A stretch of 48,534 bases of DNA from Candidatus Avimonas faecium (GTDB taxonomy: Bacteria > Bacillota > Clostridia > Oscillospirales > Acutalibacteraceae). Position 1 is the stretch's first letter, and each line of letters begins with the position of its first letter. Of this stretch, positions 34,188 to 44,374 are shown piece by piece. The DNA is taken from positions 1 through 48,534 of the forward strand of contig CAJFQI010000014.1 in assembly GCA_904419005.1 (NCBI GenBank), given 5' to 3'. A program made the position numbers and the translations under genes. The notes beneath the pieces are model-generated. The model did no database searches. It saw nothing but the letters and a program-made list of their open reading frames with translations, and was not told where the DNA came from.

Positions 34188-34218
34188 AAGCGGCTGCGGC
34201 GACACGCCGCAGCCGCTT
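34188..34218 (+). terminator. Strong hairpin between DUF1385 and prmC
   Basis: AAGCGGCTGCGGCG and CGCCGCAGCCGCTT form a perfect 14-bp stem with a 3-nt loop. Only a weak T-tract (ATCTGCGTTT) follows, so it may attenuate rather than end transcription. Confidence 0.55.
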
Positions 34219-34317
34219 ATCTGCGTTTGCGGGGGGATTCCCTGCCGGATCGGACGGCAGGAAGGGGAGCTTTGGGCAAGGGATGCGGGACGGCAAAGCG
34301 GAAAGGAGGAAAACTGC

Positions 34318-35190
34318 ATGACCTATCGGGAGCTGTACCGGGCGCTCCGGGCGCAGCTGGAGGACGGCGGCGCGAACGCCCCCGCCTTTGACGCGGCCTG
34401 CCTGCTTGAACGGTTTGCGGGCCTCCGGCGGGGGGAACTCCCGCTTAGAGGGGCGGAGCCGGTCCCGCCCGAGGCGGAGGCGCAGACGCTGCGGGCCGGG
34501 CGGCTCCGGGCGGCGGGGGAGCCGCTGCAATACCTGCTGGGGGAATGGGATTTCCTGAACCTCACCCTTGCCGTAGGGCCGGGGGTGCTGATCCCCCGGC
34601 CGGATACCGAGCTGCTCTGTGAGACGGCTGCCGCCCGGCTGAAGGGGATGGGGCCGCCGGAGGCCGGACGGCCGCTCCGGGTGCTCGACCTCTGCGCCGG
34701 GTCGGGCTGCGTGGCGCTGGGGACGGCGAGCCTCCAGCCGGGCCTTGCGGTTACGGCGGTGGAATGGTCGGAAGAGGCTTTGGCCTACCTGAGGCAAAAC
34801 TGCGCCCGGTATCCCGGGTATTCCGTGGAGCCGGTCAAGGCGGACGTCCTGCACGATGCGGGCCGCTTCCCGGACGGCTGGGCGGCGATTTTGTCCAACC
34901 CGCCCTACATCCCCGCCGCCGACCTGCCCGGCCTGATGCCGGAGGTGCGCCGGGAGCCCCGCCTGGCCCTTGACGGCGGCGAGGACGGGCTGTGCTTTTA
35001 CCGGACGATCGCCCGGGATTGGGCGGGCAAGCTCGCGCCGGGCGGCTTCTGCGCCGTAGAGGTGGGGATCGGCCAGGCGGGGGCGGTCGCAGCCCTGCTG
35101 CAAGGGGCGGGGCTGGAGGAGGTCGAAATCTTCCGCGACCTCGGCGGCGTGGAGCGGGTGGTCCTCGGCGTGCGCCCGGCGGAAAGCTAA
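34318..35190 (+). CDS. prmC: Peptide chain release factor N5-glutamine methyltransferase
   Basis: PrmC methylates the glutamine of the GGQ motif in RF1/RF2. The 290-residue length is normal. The N-terminal helical domain is followed by the substrate-contact segment PLQYLLGEWDF, VLIPRPDTE, the SAM loop VLDLCAGSGCVALG and the catalytic NPPYIP. The ATG at 34318 follows GGAAAGGAGG. The release factor gene prfA, a frequent neighbour, is not present here; DUF1385 upstream is a usual companion. A hairpin CGGCTCAA/TTGAGCCG (about 35215-35237) follows but lacks a T-run. Confidence 0.93.
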   Translation: MTYRELYRALRAQLEDGGANAPAFDAACLLERFAGLRRGELPLRGAEPVPPEAEAQTLRAGRLRAAGEPLQYLLGEWDFLNLTLAVGPGVLIPRPDTELLCETAAARLKGMGPPEAGRPLRVLDLCAGSGCVALGTASLQPGLAVTAVEWSEEALAYLRQNCARYPGYSVEPVKADVLHDAGRFPDGWAAILSNPPYIPAADLPGLMPEVRREPRLALDGGEDGLCFYRTIARDWAGKLAPGGFCAVEVGIGQAGAVAALLQGAGLEEVEIFRDLGGVERVVLGVRPAES

Positions 35191-35360
35191 GCCGGGACGG
35201 GAAAGCGTCCGTGCGGCTCAAGCCATGGTTGAGCCGTGCGGGGGCGCGGACCAAAGGGGCTTTTCAACCGGCGCTTGCTGGCCAGCTGCCGTCCTATGGG
35301 GTAGAATATCCATGCAAGCGGCGGACGCCGTTAAAAAAGCCGGAAAAGGAGGCGGCGGCA

Positions 35361-36344
35361 ATGTTTGATATGCAGCAGGTGGGGGCCCGGATTTCGAGGC
35401 TGCGCAAGGAGGCCGACCTGACGCAGATGGAGATGGCCAACCGGCTGGGAATCAGCTTCCAGGCGGTTTCCAACTGGGAGCGTGGGGTCAGTATGCCGGA
35501 TATTTCCAAGCTGGGGGAGCTGGCTGACCTGCTGCACGTCCCGATTGACCAGATCTTAGGGCATTCGCCCGCCGGGCAGGTGGTCGCAGCTGTACTGGCC
35601 GTCCGGCCGGCGGAAGGGGCGGCGCTTCAGGAAATCCAGGAGGCGGCGCCTCTCCTGCGGGACGACCAGGTGGAGGGCCTGCTTGGCCAGGAGGGCGCAG
35701 CCCAACTGGATGCGGCGAGCGTCGCCACGGTGGCCCCCTTTCTGAGCCAGGGCTTTTTGGATCGGTATGCGCGGGGGCTCCTTGAGAAAGGGGAACCCTT
35801 GTCGGCGCTCTGCCCGGTCGCCCCCTTTGTCAGCACGTCGCTCCTGGACAAGGCGGCGGAGGAAGAGGTAAAGCGGACGGGAGAGCTGAAATCGGTCGCG
35901 TGTGTCGCTCCCCACCTCAGCGCCGGGTTGGCGGACCGTTTGGCAGGGGAGGCGTATGCAAAGACCGGCGATTTTGCCTCCTTTGCCCCGCTGGCGCCCT
36001 TCCTGAGCACCCAGACGATGGATGGCTACGCGGAAAGGGCTTGGCGGCAGGGCGGTATTAACGCCATCATGCCCCTGGCCGCGTTTGTCAGCAGCGGCAT
36101 GATGAACCGTATAGCCAAGGAAGCCCTGAAAAAGGAGGGCCTGGCCGGGATCTGCCCGATCCTGCCCTTTATTGACCAGCAGATTCTTGAGGATTTTCTT
36201 GCAGAATCCTTTTCCCCGTGGGGGACTGCGCCCGGCGAAGGACCGCCCACGGAAGCCGCGCGGGGCCCGGGGAAAGAGGCCGCGGGAGAAGCCCCGGAGG
36301 CAGAAGCGGAGAAGATGCAGGAGGAGCCCAGCGGGCGCGCCTAG
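35361..36344 (+). CDS. XRE-type regulator with seven 28-29-residue helical repeats
   Basis: A 327-residue protein. Residues about 6-65 form a Cro/cI helix-turn-helix (ISRLRKEADLTQMEMANRLG, then ISFQAVSNWERG). The rest is a tandem repeat with starts at about residues 95, 124, 153, 182, 211, 239 and 267; each unit reads roughly (V/L)APFLSxxxLDxxAxxxxxKxGxLxxxxP. The regular period and Ala/Leu pattern suggest a helical solenoid of two short helices per unit. The tail after 285 is Glu/Pro/Ala-rich. Start follows AAAAGGAGG; TAGAAT (35302-35307) may be the -10. Function unknown; DNA binding plus a scaffold or ligand-sensing array is inferred. It is not part of a clear operon. Confidence 0.85.
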   Translation: MFDMQQVGARISRLRKEADLTQMEMANRLGISFQAVSNWERGVSMPDISKLGELADLLHVPIDQILGHSPAGQVVAAVLAVRPAEGAALQEIQEAAPLLRDDQVEGLLGQEGAAQLDAASVATVAPFLSQGFLDRYARGLLEKGEPLSALCPVAPFVSTSLLDKAAEEEVKRTGELKSVACVAPHLSAGLADRLAGEAYAKTGDFASFAPLAPFLSTQTMDGYAERAWRQGGINAIMPLAAFVSSGMMNRIAKEALKKEGLAGICPILPFIDQQILEDFLAESFSPWGTAPGEGPPTEAARGPGKEAAGEAPEAEAEKMQEEPSGRA

Positions 36345-36397
36345 GGCGGCTTCCGGCCCAGCTGCCCCTCCGCGCCGTCCCACTCCCGGCAGCAGAA

Positions 36398-36431
36398 AGC
36401 GCCCCCGGCGGAAAATTCCGCCGGGGGCGCT
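36398..36431. terminator. Hairpin between convergent XRE gene and glnS
   Basis: AGCGCCCCCGGCGGAA and TTCCGCCGGGGGCGCT pair perfectly over 16 bp with a 2-nt gap. T-runs on either side are weak, so it is a probable but not classic bidirectional terminator. Confidence 0.65.
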
Positions 36432-36494
36432 GCTTGGTTTGGCACGTTTGCGGCGCTGCCGCCGGCTCCGCCGTGTGGCGGGCAGCCCGCGGCC

Positions 36495-38198
<1,704 letters not shown>

Positions 38199-38231
38199 AT
38201 CCCTCTGTCCTTTCCTTGATGGGCGGCCCGC

Positions 38232-39905
38232 TTATTCGGCGCAGCCGGCCCGGTCGATGCGTTGGATGGCCCGGTCGATCCGGGACAGCACCCGCTCCCG
38301 GCCCAGCAGCTGCATGATGCTGCACAGGTCGGGAGTGTTGGCCCGGCCGGTGACGGCTAGGCGCAGGATGGTGCTCATATCCCCGGCGTGGCCTTTGTAG
38401 CCGTCCGGGTTTTTCTTATATTCCTTGACCTCGGGGCAGAAGCCGAGCGAGGGCGCCAGGTCCTTGATGGCCTGGAACCACGCCTGCTTATCCTGCGCCG
38501 GGTCGTATACCCCCTTGTAGGCGGCCAAGACGGCCGTGGCGTCCGCCGGGGCAATGTGCTCCGGCAGGGCAAAGGCGCCGTCGAAGGTTTCGTCAAAGAA
38601 GTAGGCGGCGAAATCCGGCGCGTCGGCCCATTTCGCGAGATCCTTGCGGGGCTTGCTGCCCCCCCGGTCGATGGCGAAGATCCCGCGGGTGAAGGCCGGG
38701 TCGCGGGCCAGCAGCGCGTGGAAGTCCGGCGCGTACTCCGCCGCCCAGGCGGTGACCGCCTGGGCCACCTCGTCCGCGTCCATGCGGGAGATGACGGCCT
38801 TGCTTACGTCGTTGAGCTTGTCCGGGTCGAACAGCGCGCCGGAGGGGCTCATCTTCTTCAGGGTGAAGGGGAAGGCTGCGCGGGACGCGTCCGGGTTGCG
38901 GCGGCGCCAGTCCTCAAAATCGCTCGCGGCGATGGTCATCAGGTACTCAATCACGCTGCCGGCCGGATACCCCTGCTGCACGAAATAGTGGACGGCGGCC
39001 TCCGGGTCCTTGCGCTTGGAAAGCTTGCGCTTGCCGCCGTTTTCCAGCTTCATGATCGGGCTGATGTGCCCGTATTTCGGCGGCTTGAAGCCCAGCACGC
39101 GGAAGAGCTGGAGGTGCTTGGGCACCGAGGAAATCCATTCGTCCCCCCGCAGCACATGGGTGGTGCGCATCAGGTGGTCGTCCACCGCATGGGCGAAATG
39201 GTAGGTGGGGATGCCGTCCGACTTGAGCAGCACGATGTCCTCGTCGTTTTCGGGCATCTCGATTTTCCCCTTGATGAGGTCGTCGAATTGGATCCGCCGC
39301 TCCTCGCTGCCGGGGGAACGCAGCCGCACCACGTAGCTTTCCCCCGCCTGCACCCGGGACAGGGCCTCCTCCGTGGTCAGCCGCCGGCACAGGGCGTATT
39401 CGCCGTAATAGCCGGTGCGGACCTTGGCGGCTTCCTGCCGCTGGCGGGCGGCCTGCCGCTCCTCCTCGGAGCAGAAGCAGGGATAGGCCAGCCCCTGCGC
39501 CACCAGGGACTTGGCGTAGACGTGGTAGATGCCGGCCCGCTCGCTCTGCCGGTAGGGGCCGTAATCCCCTTGTACCACCCCGGGGGCGACGAAGCCCTCC
39601 TGCGGGGTGATGCCGTAGGCGTTGAGCCCGCGCAGGATGTCCTCCGCGCCGCCCTGCACCTCCCGCTTGCTGTCGGTGTCCTCAAGCCGGAAGTAGAACA
39701 GCCCGCCGGACGCATCGGCGGTCAGCTTGTTGACCATAGCCGAATAGAGCACCCCCAGGTGGAGGTAGCCGGTGGGGCTGGGCGGGATCCGGGTGACCCG
39801 CGCCCCCTCCTTGAGCTGCCGGGGGGGGTAGGTATTCTCCAAATCCTCCGGCGTGAGGGTCACGTCGGGGAACATCGCGTTTGCCAGCTTTTCACATGCC
39901 GTCAT
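38232..39905 (-). CDS. gltX: Glutamyl-tRNA synthetase (long form)
   Basis: GluRS charges tRNA-Glu. The 557-residue protein is longer than the common form of about 480 residues, as in a group of Clostridia enzymes with an N-terminal stretch of about 35 residues before TRIPPSPTGYLHLGVLYSAM. HIGH is replaced by HLGV, a variation of the last position that GluRS often shows; the KMSKS site is KLSKRKD. FRLEDTDSKR and the C-terminal anticodon-binding helices are present. Start 39905 follows AAAGGACGG. The 5' leader holds a strong hairpin (39951-39985). It is paired with glnS and divergent from the aminotransferase gene. Confidence 0.93.
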   Translation of the reverse strand: MTACEKLANAMFPDVTLTPEDLENTYPPRQLKEGARVTRIPPSPTGYLHLGVLYSAMVNKLTADASGGLFYFRLEDTDSKREVQGGAEDILRGLNAYGITPQEGFVAPGVVQGDYGPYRQSERAGIYHVYAKSLVAQGLAYPCFCSEEERQAARQRQEAAKVRTGYYGEYALCRRLTTEEALSRVQAGESYVVRLRSPGSEERRIQFDDLIKGKIEMPENDEDIVLLKSDGIPTYHFAHAVDDHLMRTTHVLRGDEWISSVPKHLQLFRVLGFKPPKYGHISPIMKLENGGKRKLSKRKDPEAAVHYFVQQGYPAGSVIEYLMTIAASDFEDWRRRNPDASRAAFPFTLKKMSPSGALFDPDKLNDVSKAVISRMDADEVAQAVTAWAAEYAPDFHALLARDPAFTRGIFAIDRGGSKPRKDLAKWADAPDFAAYFFDETFDGAFALPEHIAPADATAVLAAYKGVYDPAQDKQAWFQAIKDLAPSLGFCPEVKEYKKNPDGYKGHAGDMSTILRLAVTGRANTPDLCSIMQLLGRERVLSRIDRAIQRIDRAGCAE

Positions 39906-39950
39906 GGTGAACCGTCCTTTCTCGGGTGCGTTCCCCGGCCAGGCTGGCCG

Positions 39951-39985
39951 TCCCCCGCCGATGGCGGAAAGCCATCGGCGGGGGA
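39951..39985 (-). repeat. Perfect 15-bp hairpin in the gltX leader
   Basis: TCCCCCGCCGATGGC and GCCATCGGCGGGGGA flank a 5-nt loop. In the gltX transcript it would lie about 45 nt before the start codon. It has no T-run, so it is a leader structure rather than a terminator. Confidence 0.8.
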
Positions 39986-40009
39986 AACGGGAACGGAAAC
40001 GATAGTATT

Positions 40010-40055
40010 ACTTTACCGTTTCCGGTTGAAAAAGTCAACACGGGTGTGGTATGAT
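40010..40055. promoter_or_regulatory. Back-to-back promoters for gltX and the aminotransferase gene
   Basis: Plus strand: TTGAAA (40026-40031), 18 nt, TATGAT (40050-40055) with upstream TGG. Minus strand: TTGACT (40038-40033), 17 nt, TAAAGT (40015-40010). The two -35 boxes are one nt apart and together form the dyad GTTGA-AAAAG-TCAAC (40025-40039), so polymerases cannot occupy both at once. Confidence 0.65.
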
Positions 40056-40149
40056 AAATAGTAATTCTACGGTTATGACCGTATTTTCCGTCCCCCTCGG
40101 AGTGTTCCCGCGAGGGAGGCGGCACAGCAAAGGAAAGGAAGCACATGCT

Positions 40150-41349
40150 ATGGAGTATCGTTTTGCCGATCCGATCGTCCATCTCAACCCCTCGGCGGTC
40201 CGGGAAATCCTCAAGTATTCCGCCGACCCGGAGGTGGTTTCCCTCTCCGCGGGCAACCCCGCGCCGGAGGCGTTCCCGGTTGATGCGGTCCGGGAGATTT
40301 CCGCCCGGATTTTTGCCGAGCGTCCGATTGACGCGCTGCAGTACAGCACGACCGAAGGGTATACCCCCCTGCGGGACCGCCTCAAGGCGTACATGAAGCA
40401 GAAGCACGGGGTGGGGCGGGAGTTTGACGACCTGCTGATCACCTCCGGCGCGCAGCAGGCGCTGGAGCTGCTGGCCAAGGCGCTCATCAACCCCGGCGAC
40501 GTGGTGCTGTGCGAATCGCCGAGCTTCGTCGGCTCCCTCAACTCCTTCCGCTCACTCGGGGCCAAGCTGGTCGGCGTGCCGCTGCAGAGCGACGGCATTG
40601 ATATAGAGGCGCTTGAGGCGGCGATGAAGGCCAACCCCAATGCCAAGTTCCTGTACACCATCCCGAATTTCCAGAACCCGGCCGGCATCACCATGAGTAT
40701 GGACAAGCGCCGCCGGGTGTATGCGCTCGCCAAGCAGTACGGCATCCTGGTCGCGGAGGACAACCCCTACGGCGACCTGCGGTATGCGGGGCAGGATCTG
40801 CCCTGCATCAAGTCCCTGGATGAAGAGGGCGCGGTGGTGTACGCCGGCACCTTCTCCAAGGTGATCTCCCCCGGAATGCGGGTCGGCTACGCAATCGCGC
40901 CCAAGACGCTGCTGCAGAAGATGATCGTCTGCAAGCAGGGGGAGGATGTGCATACCAACATCTGGTCCCAGATCGTCTGCGACGAGTTCATGGCGAAGTA
41001 CGACTACGAGGCCCATCTTGAGGGGCTGCGCACCCTCTACCGCGCCAAGGCGGAGAAGGCGCTGGCGCTCATTGAGGAGCATTTGGTCCCGGCCGGGATC
41101 ACCTACGACAGGGTAGAGGGCGGCCTGTTCGTCTGGTGCCACCTGCCCGAAGGGGTGAACATGCCCGAATTCTGCACCCTTGCGGTCAAGGAGCACAAGG
41201 TGGCGGTGGTGCCCGGCAACGCCTTTATGCCGTACGAAACCGACCCCTGCCAGTCCTTCCGCATCAATTTCTCCACCCCGAGCGACGAGGCGCTGGAGCG
41301 CGGCATAAGGAAGCTGGGCGCCTTCGCGAAGGAGTACCTGGCACGCTGA
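40150..41349 (+). CDS. PLP-dependent aminotransferase, class I/II (2-aminoadipate / MocR-type fold)
   Basis: A 399-residue fold-type I aminotransferase. The N-terminal SLSAGNPAPEAFP, the PNFQNPAG motif, AEDNPYGDLRY and the Schiff-base lysine K237 in TFSKVISPGMRVGY place it with LysN/ARO8-like broad-range enzymes acting on 2-aminoadipate, aromatic or branched-chain amino acids. The substrate is not fixed by sequence. No DNA-binding domain is attached. Start 40150 follows GGAAAGG with an 11-nt gap; the frame is open upstream across the promoter. It is followed after 46 nt by trpS, probably in one transcript, with a hairpin at the junction. Confidence 0.88.
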   Translation: MEYRFADPIVHLNPSAVREILKYSADPEVVSLSAGNPAPEAFPVDAVREISARIFAERPIDALQYSTTEGYTPLRDRLKAYMKQKHGVGREFDDLLITSGAQQALELLAKALINPGDVVLCESPSFVGSLNSFRSLGAKLVGVPLQSDGIDIEALEAAMKANPNAKFLYTIPNFQNPAGITMSMDKRRRVYALAKQYGILVAEDNPYGDLRYAGQDLPCIKSLDEEGAVVYAGTFSKVISPGMRVGYAIAPKTLLQKMIVCKQGEDVHTNIWSQIVCDEFMAKYDYEAHLEGLRTLYRAKAEKALALIEEHLVPAGITYDRVEGGLFVWCHLPEGVNMPEFCTLAVKEHKVAVVPGNAFMPYETDPCQSFRINFSTPSDEALERGIRKLGAFAKEYLAR

Positions 41350-41367
41350 GCCCCGGCTCAGCGTGCC
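41340..41367 (+). promoter_or_regulatory. Hairpin spanning the aminotransferase stop codon
   Basis: GGCACGCTGAGCC and GGCTCAGCGTGCC pair perfectly with a CC loop and include the TGA stop. There is no T-run; it may stabilise the upstream message or reduce read-through into trpS. Confidence 0.6.
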
Positions 41368-41395
41368 CGATTGAATCCGTTGGAAAGGACGATCC

Positions 41396-42451
41396 ATGAT
41401 GTCAACCCAGAATCCTATGACGCCCGCGGAAACCGCGGAAAACCAGGAACACACCGCGCCCCGCAAAAAGCGGGCGCTGAGCTGCATCCAGCCCTCCGGC
41501 ATCCCGACGCTGGGCAATTACCTCGGCGCGATGCGCAATTGGGTGGGGATGCAGGACGAGTTCGACTGCGCCTTTGCGGTCGCCGACCTCCACGCCATCA
41601 CCGTGCGGCAGGAGCCGGCCAAGTTCCGCCGCCAGATCAACGAGATGTTCGCCCTGCTGCTGGCCATCGGGCTGGATCCGGAGAAATCCCTGCTCTTTGT
41701 GCAGTCCCATGTGCCCGCCCATGCGGAGCTGGCGTGGCTGCTGGCCTGCCACACCCAGTTCGGCGAGCTGTCCCGGATGACCCAGTTCAAGGATAAGGCG
41801 GCCAAGCACGCCGACAACATCAACCTGGGGCTGTTTGCCTACCCGGCGCTGATGGCGGCGGATATCCTGCTTTACCAGCCCGACTATGTGCCGGTCGGCG
41901 CGGACCAGAAGCAGCACTGCGAGCTGACCCGGGACATTGCAATCCGCTTTAACAACCTTTATGGCAATGTGTTCACCATCCCGGAGCCGTACATTATGAA
42001 GAACGGCGCGCGGATCCGCTCGCTGCAGGAGCCGACAAGGAAGATGTCCAAATCGGACGAGAACGCCAACGCCTACATCTCCCTCAAGGACGACCCGGAC
42101 ACCATCCTGCGCAAGTTCAAGCGGGCGGTCACGGACAGCGACGCCTGCGTGCGGTACGCCGAGGGCAAGGACGGCGTCAACAACCTGATGGAGATCTACA
42201 GCGCCGTCACCGGCCGGACCCTGCCGGAGATTGAACGGGAATTCGAGGGCAAGGGCTACGGCGACTTCAAGGCCGCGGTGGCCGAGGCGGTGATTGAGGA
42301 GCTGCGGCCCATCCAGCAGCGCTTTGACGAGTATATGAAGGACAAGGCGCAGCTGGAGGCCCTGATGAAGCAGGGGGCGGAGCGCGCCTATGCCGTCGCC
42401 CGCCGCACCCTGTCCAAGGCGATGAAGAAGATGGGTTTCGTTCTGGTATAA
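41396..42451 (+). CDS. trpS: Tryptophanyl-tRNA synthetase
   Basis: TrpRS charges tRNA-Trp. The 351-residue length is normal. Class I signatures appear as PSGIPTLGNYLGA (HIGH-type, here T-L-G-N) and KMSKS; the ADILLYQPDYVPVGADQKQHCELTRDIA block is typical of the TrpRS active site. An extension of about 25 residues precedes the core. Start at 41396 follows GGAAAGGACG; two ATGs (41396, 41399) lie side by side and either could serve. It is probably co-transcribed with the aminotransferase. No T-box is seen before it. Confidence 0.95.
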   Translation: MMSTQNPMTPAETAENQEHTAPRKKRALSCIQPSGIPTLGNYLGAMRNWVGMQDEFDCAFAVADLHAITVRQEPAKFRRQINEMFALLLAIGLDPEKSLLFVQSHVPAHAELAWLLACHTQFGELSRMTQFKDKAAKHADNINLGLFAYPALMAADILLYQPDYVPVGADQKQHCELTRDIAIRFNNLYGNVFTIPEPYIMKNGARIRSLQEPTRKMSKSDENANAYISLKDDPDTILRKFKRAVTDSDACVRYAEGKDGVNNLMEIYSAVTGRTLPEIEREFEGKGYGDFKAAVAEAVIEELRPIQQRFDEYMKDKAQLEALMKQGAERAYAVARRTLSKAMKKMGFVLV

Positions 42452-42589
42452 GCGCCGCGGGCCGCTTCCCGGCTGCCTGCGGCGGCCGGAAGGCGGCCCC
42501 AACCGCTCCGCCGGACTCCGGAGGGGCGGAAACGCCGGGGCCGCTTCCCTTAGATGAGTGAGGCGGCCGCTATGAAAGGAGGTGAAACG

Positions 42590-43843
42590 ATGGGGATCCA
42601 CGATTATATCAGCTTCAATTCCAACGAGGAGTACGAGCGTTCGATCTTCCAGTTTGTGCAGATGGCAGGGGAGATGACCATCAAGGACGCCAAGCAGCAG
42701 CTGGACCAGGTGGTCGACCGGGTGTTTCCCAAGAACCGCCTGCTGACCTACAAATGCGGCGGGCGGAACCGGTCGGGCAGCACCCTGTATGCCTTTGACA
42801 CCGGCTTCCGCTTCCAGAACGGGCAGGAGCGCATCTTCGCCTATACGCTGAAAAATACACGCAGGGACGAAGAAAAGCCCAAGAATTATTACGGCCTGTT
42901 TATCGAGCGGGAGACCATGCTGCGGGACAATATCCGCTCCCGCACCAACCGGTGGCATATCGGGGATATCGTGTTTGACAGCATGGAGGAGATGAACGCC
43001 CTGCTTTCCCGGCTGGCGGAGGAGGCGCTGTATGAGAATTGGACGTTCAGCAATTACACGTCCCGGGTGCATCATCCGATCCTGAAGAATTACCTGGAAA
43101 ACACCTATTTCCAGCTGGTCCATCAGCGCAAGACCTACGTCAACGAGCAGGAGGAAAAGCTGCTGTTCAACACCGGGCTGATTGACGCGGCGTTCAACGA
43201 GCTGTTCCTGGTCTGCGACATCGTCAAGGACTCCGCCAAGGATGCGCTGTTCCGCCAGGAATACCGCAACCCGGAGATTTACAAATCCAGCAACCGGGTG
43301 TTCTGCAACTACTCCCGCAACGCCCCGCTGCCGATGGCGACCTTTTATGAAAACCCGGGCGACCTGCTGTTCAACTGGGAGATCGCCCAGCGGCCGGGCG
43401 GCATCAACATCGCGGACGAGCACATCTTCATTGACAATATGAAGCGGATCAACGACGGGCTGCACGACCCTTCGGTCAGGTTCAATTTTGAAAACTCGCA
43501 GGACCTTTCCCGCTGCCGCCAGATGTTTGAAGGCGCGCTCAAGGCGTCGCTCGAGCTGTCCAAGCGCAATTATAAGCTGGTTGCGCCGCAGTTCTGGCCC
43601 GCGACCGGCAAGCTGCAGTTCCTGATGCCGATCTATCTGGAAGGCGTGCAGGAAGTCAAGAAGGGGGAGCAGAAGGAGATATTGCCGCCGACCGTGGCGC
43701 TGAGCATTGAGCTGGTGCACGGGCAGTACATCGGCACGACCGTCCTGACCCTTGATATGGCCTACCAGAACGCGCGGCTGATTGCACGGCCGGACGGCTT
43801 CTGGCTGGATGCGACCAAGATTTTCGCACAGAAGGCCGACTAA
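42590..43843 (+). CDS. DUF3825 domain protein
   Basis: A 417-residue cytoplasmic protein. The region after about residue 60 (YKCGGRNRSGSTLYAFDTGFRFQNG, NWEIAQRPGGINIADEHIFIDNMKRIN and the C-terminal YIGTTVLTLDMAYQNARLI) fits what I recall of DUF3825, a domain often found with RNA-related modules such as OST-HTH. I see no other known domain. The start at 42590 follows a perfect AAAGGAGGTGA; 12 upstream in-frame codons from 42554 are less likely. It stands alone between trpS and a long spacer. Function unknown; a role in RNA metabolism is only a guess from the family. Confidence 0.7.
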   Translation: MGIHDYISFNSNEEYERSIFQFVQMAGEMTIKDAKQQLDQVVDRVFPKNRLLTYKCGGRNRSGSTLYAFDTGFRFQNGQERIFAYTLKNTRRDEEKPKNYYGLFIERETMLRDNIRSRTNRWHIGDIVFDSMEEMNALLSRLAEEALYENWTFSNYTSRVHHPILKNYLENTYFQLVHQRKTYVNEQEEKLLFNTGLIDAAFNELFLVCDIVKDSAKDALFRQEYRNPEIYKSSNRVFCNYSRNAPLPMATFYENPGDLLFNWEIAQRPGGINIADEHIFIDNMKRINDGLHDPSVRFNFENSQDLSRCRQMFEGALKASLELSKRNYKLVAPQFWPATGKLQFLMPIYLEGVQEVKKGEQKEILPPTVALSIELVHGQYIGTTVLTLDMAYQNARLIARPDGFWLDATKIFAQKAD

Positions 43844-43862
43844 GCCGGGAGAATCCGGGATT

Positions 43863-43942
43863 TTGGATACGGAAAGGGCCGCCGTTATAATGGGCCCGCG
43901 GAAAGCCCGCCGTTCGCGCCGGAAGGCGCGGGCGGCGGGCTT
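43863..43942 (+). promoter_or_regulatory. Promoter followed by a GC-rich hairpin
   Basis: TTGGAT (43863-43868), 17 nt, TATAAT (43886-43891). The arms 43903-43920 and 43925-43942 pair along their whole length apart from two G-T wobbles, closed by GGAA. The hairpin may also end the DUF3825 transcript, although no T-run follows. Confidence 0.6.
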
Positions 43943-44374
43943 CCTATGATTGGCGGCTTGTGGGGCGCGGCAAATCGGCTTGAGGAGGCAATGAGGAGGT
44001 CAGGGCACAGGGAGGTCTATGCCCTGGCCGAATAGGGGCAGGAAGAAAGGCGGGACAAGGAGACGGCGGGACAACGGAAAAGCAGGGATGAGGCGGAGAG
44101 GGCAATGGGAAGGGGACCGCAGAATGGCCGGAAGGCGGCCGAAGGGGCTGCGAAAGGAACGGGGAAAGGGGAAGAAAAGGAAGAGAAGCAAAAAGAAAAA
44201 AGGGGGCGGGAAAGGCTGAGGAAGCACCAAGGCCGGCGCCGGGAAAACGGCCTCACACGGCGGAGCCCCCTCCGGCAGAAATACGCCGGGTTGAAAAGGC
44301 GGCTCCTGTGCGGCCCGCCCGGGGGCGCGGGATACGACAGGGGGCGGGGGCTTTCGCCCCAAAAACGCAGGAAA

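Noticed and set aside
34188-34218. T-box or riboswitch before prmC
   Set aside because: Only a simple hairpin; no T-box core or known aptamer sequence is present.
32133-34319. 728-codon open frame on the minus strand over the kinase and DUF1385 genes
   Set aside because: Antisense shadow; crosses gene boundaries that are well defined on the other strand.
41402-43720. 772-codon open frame on the minus strand across trpS and the DUF3825 gene
   Set aside because: Antisense shadow of two well-supported genes; no ribosome binding site and no domain.
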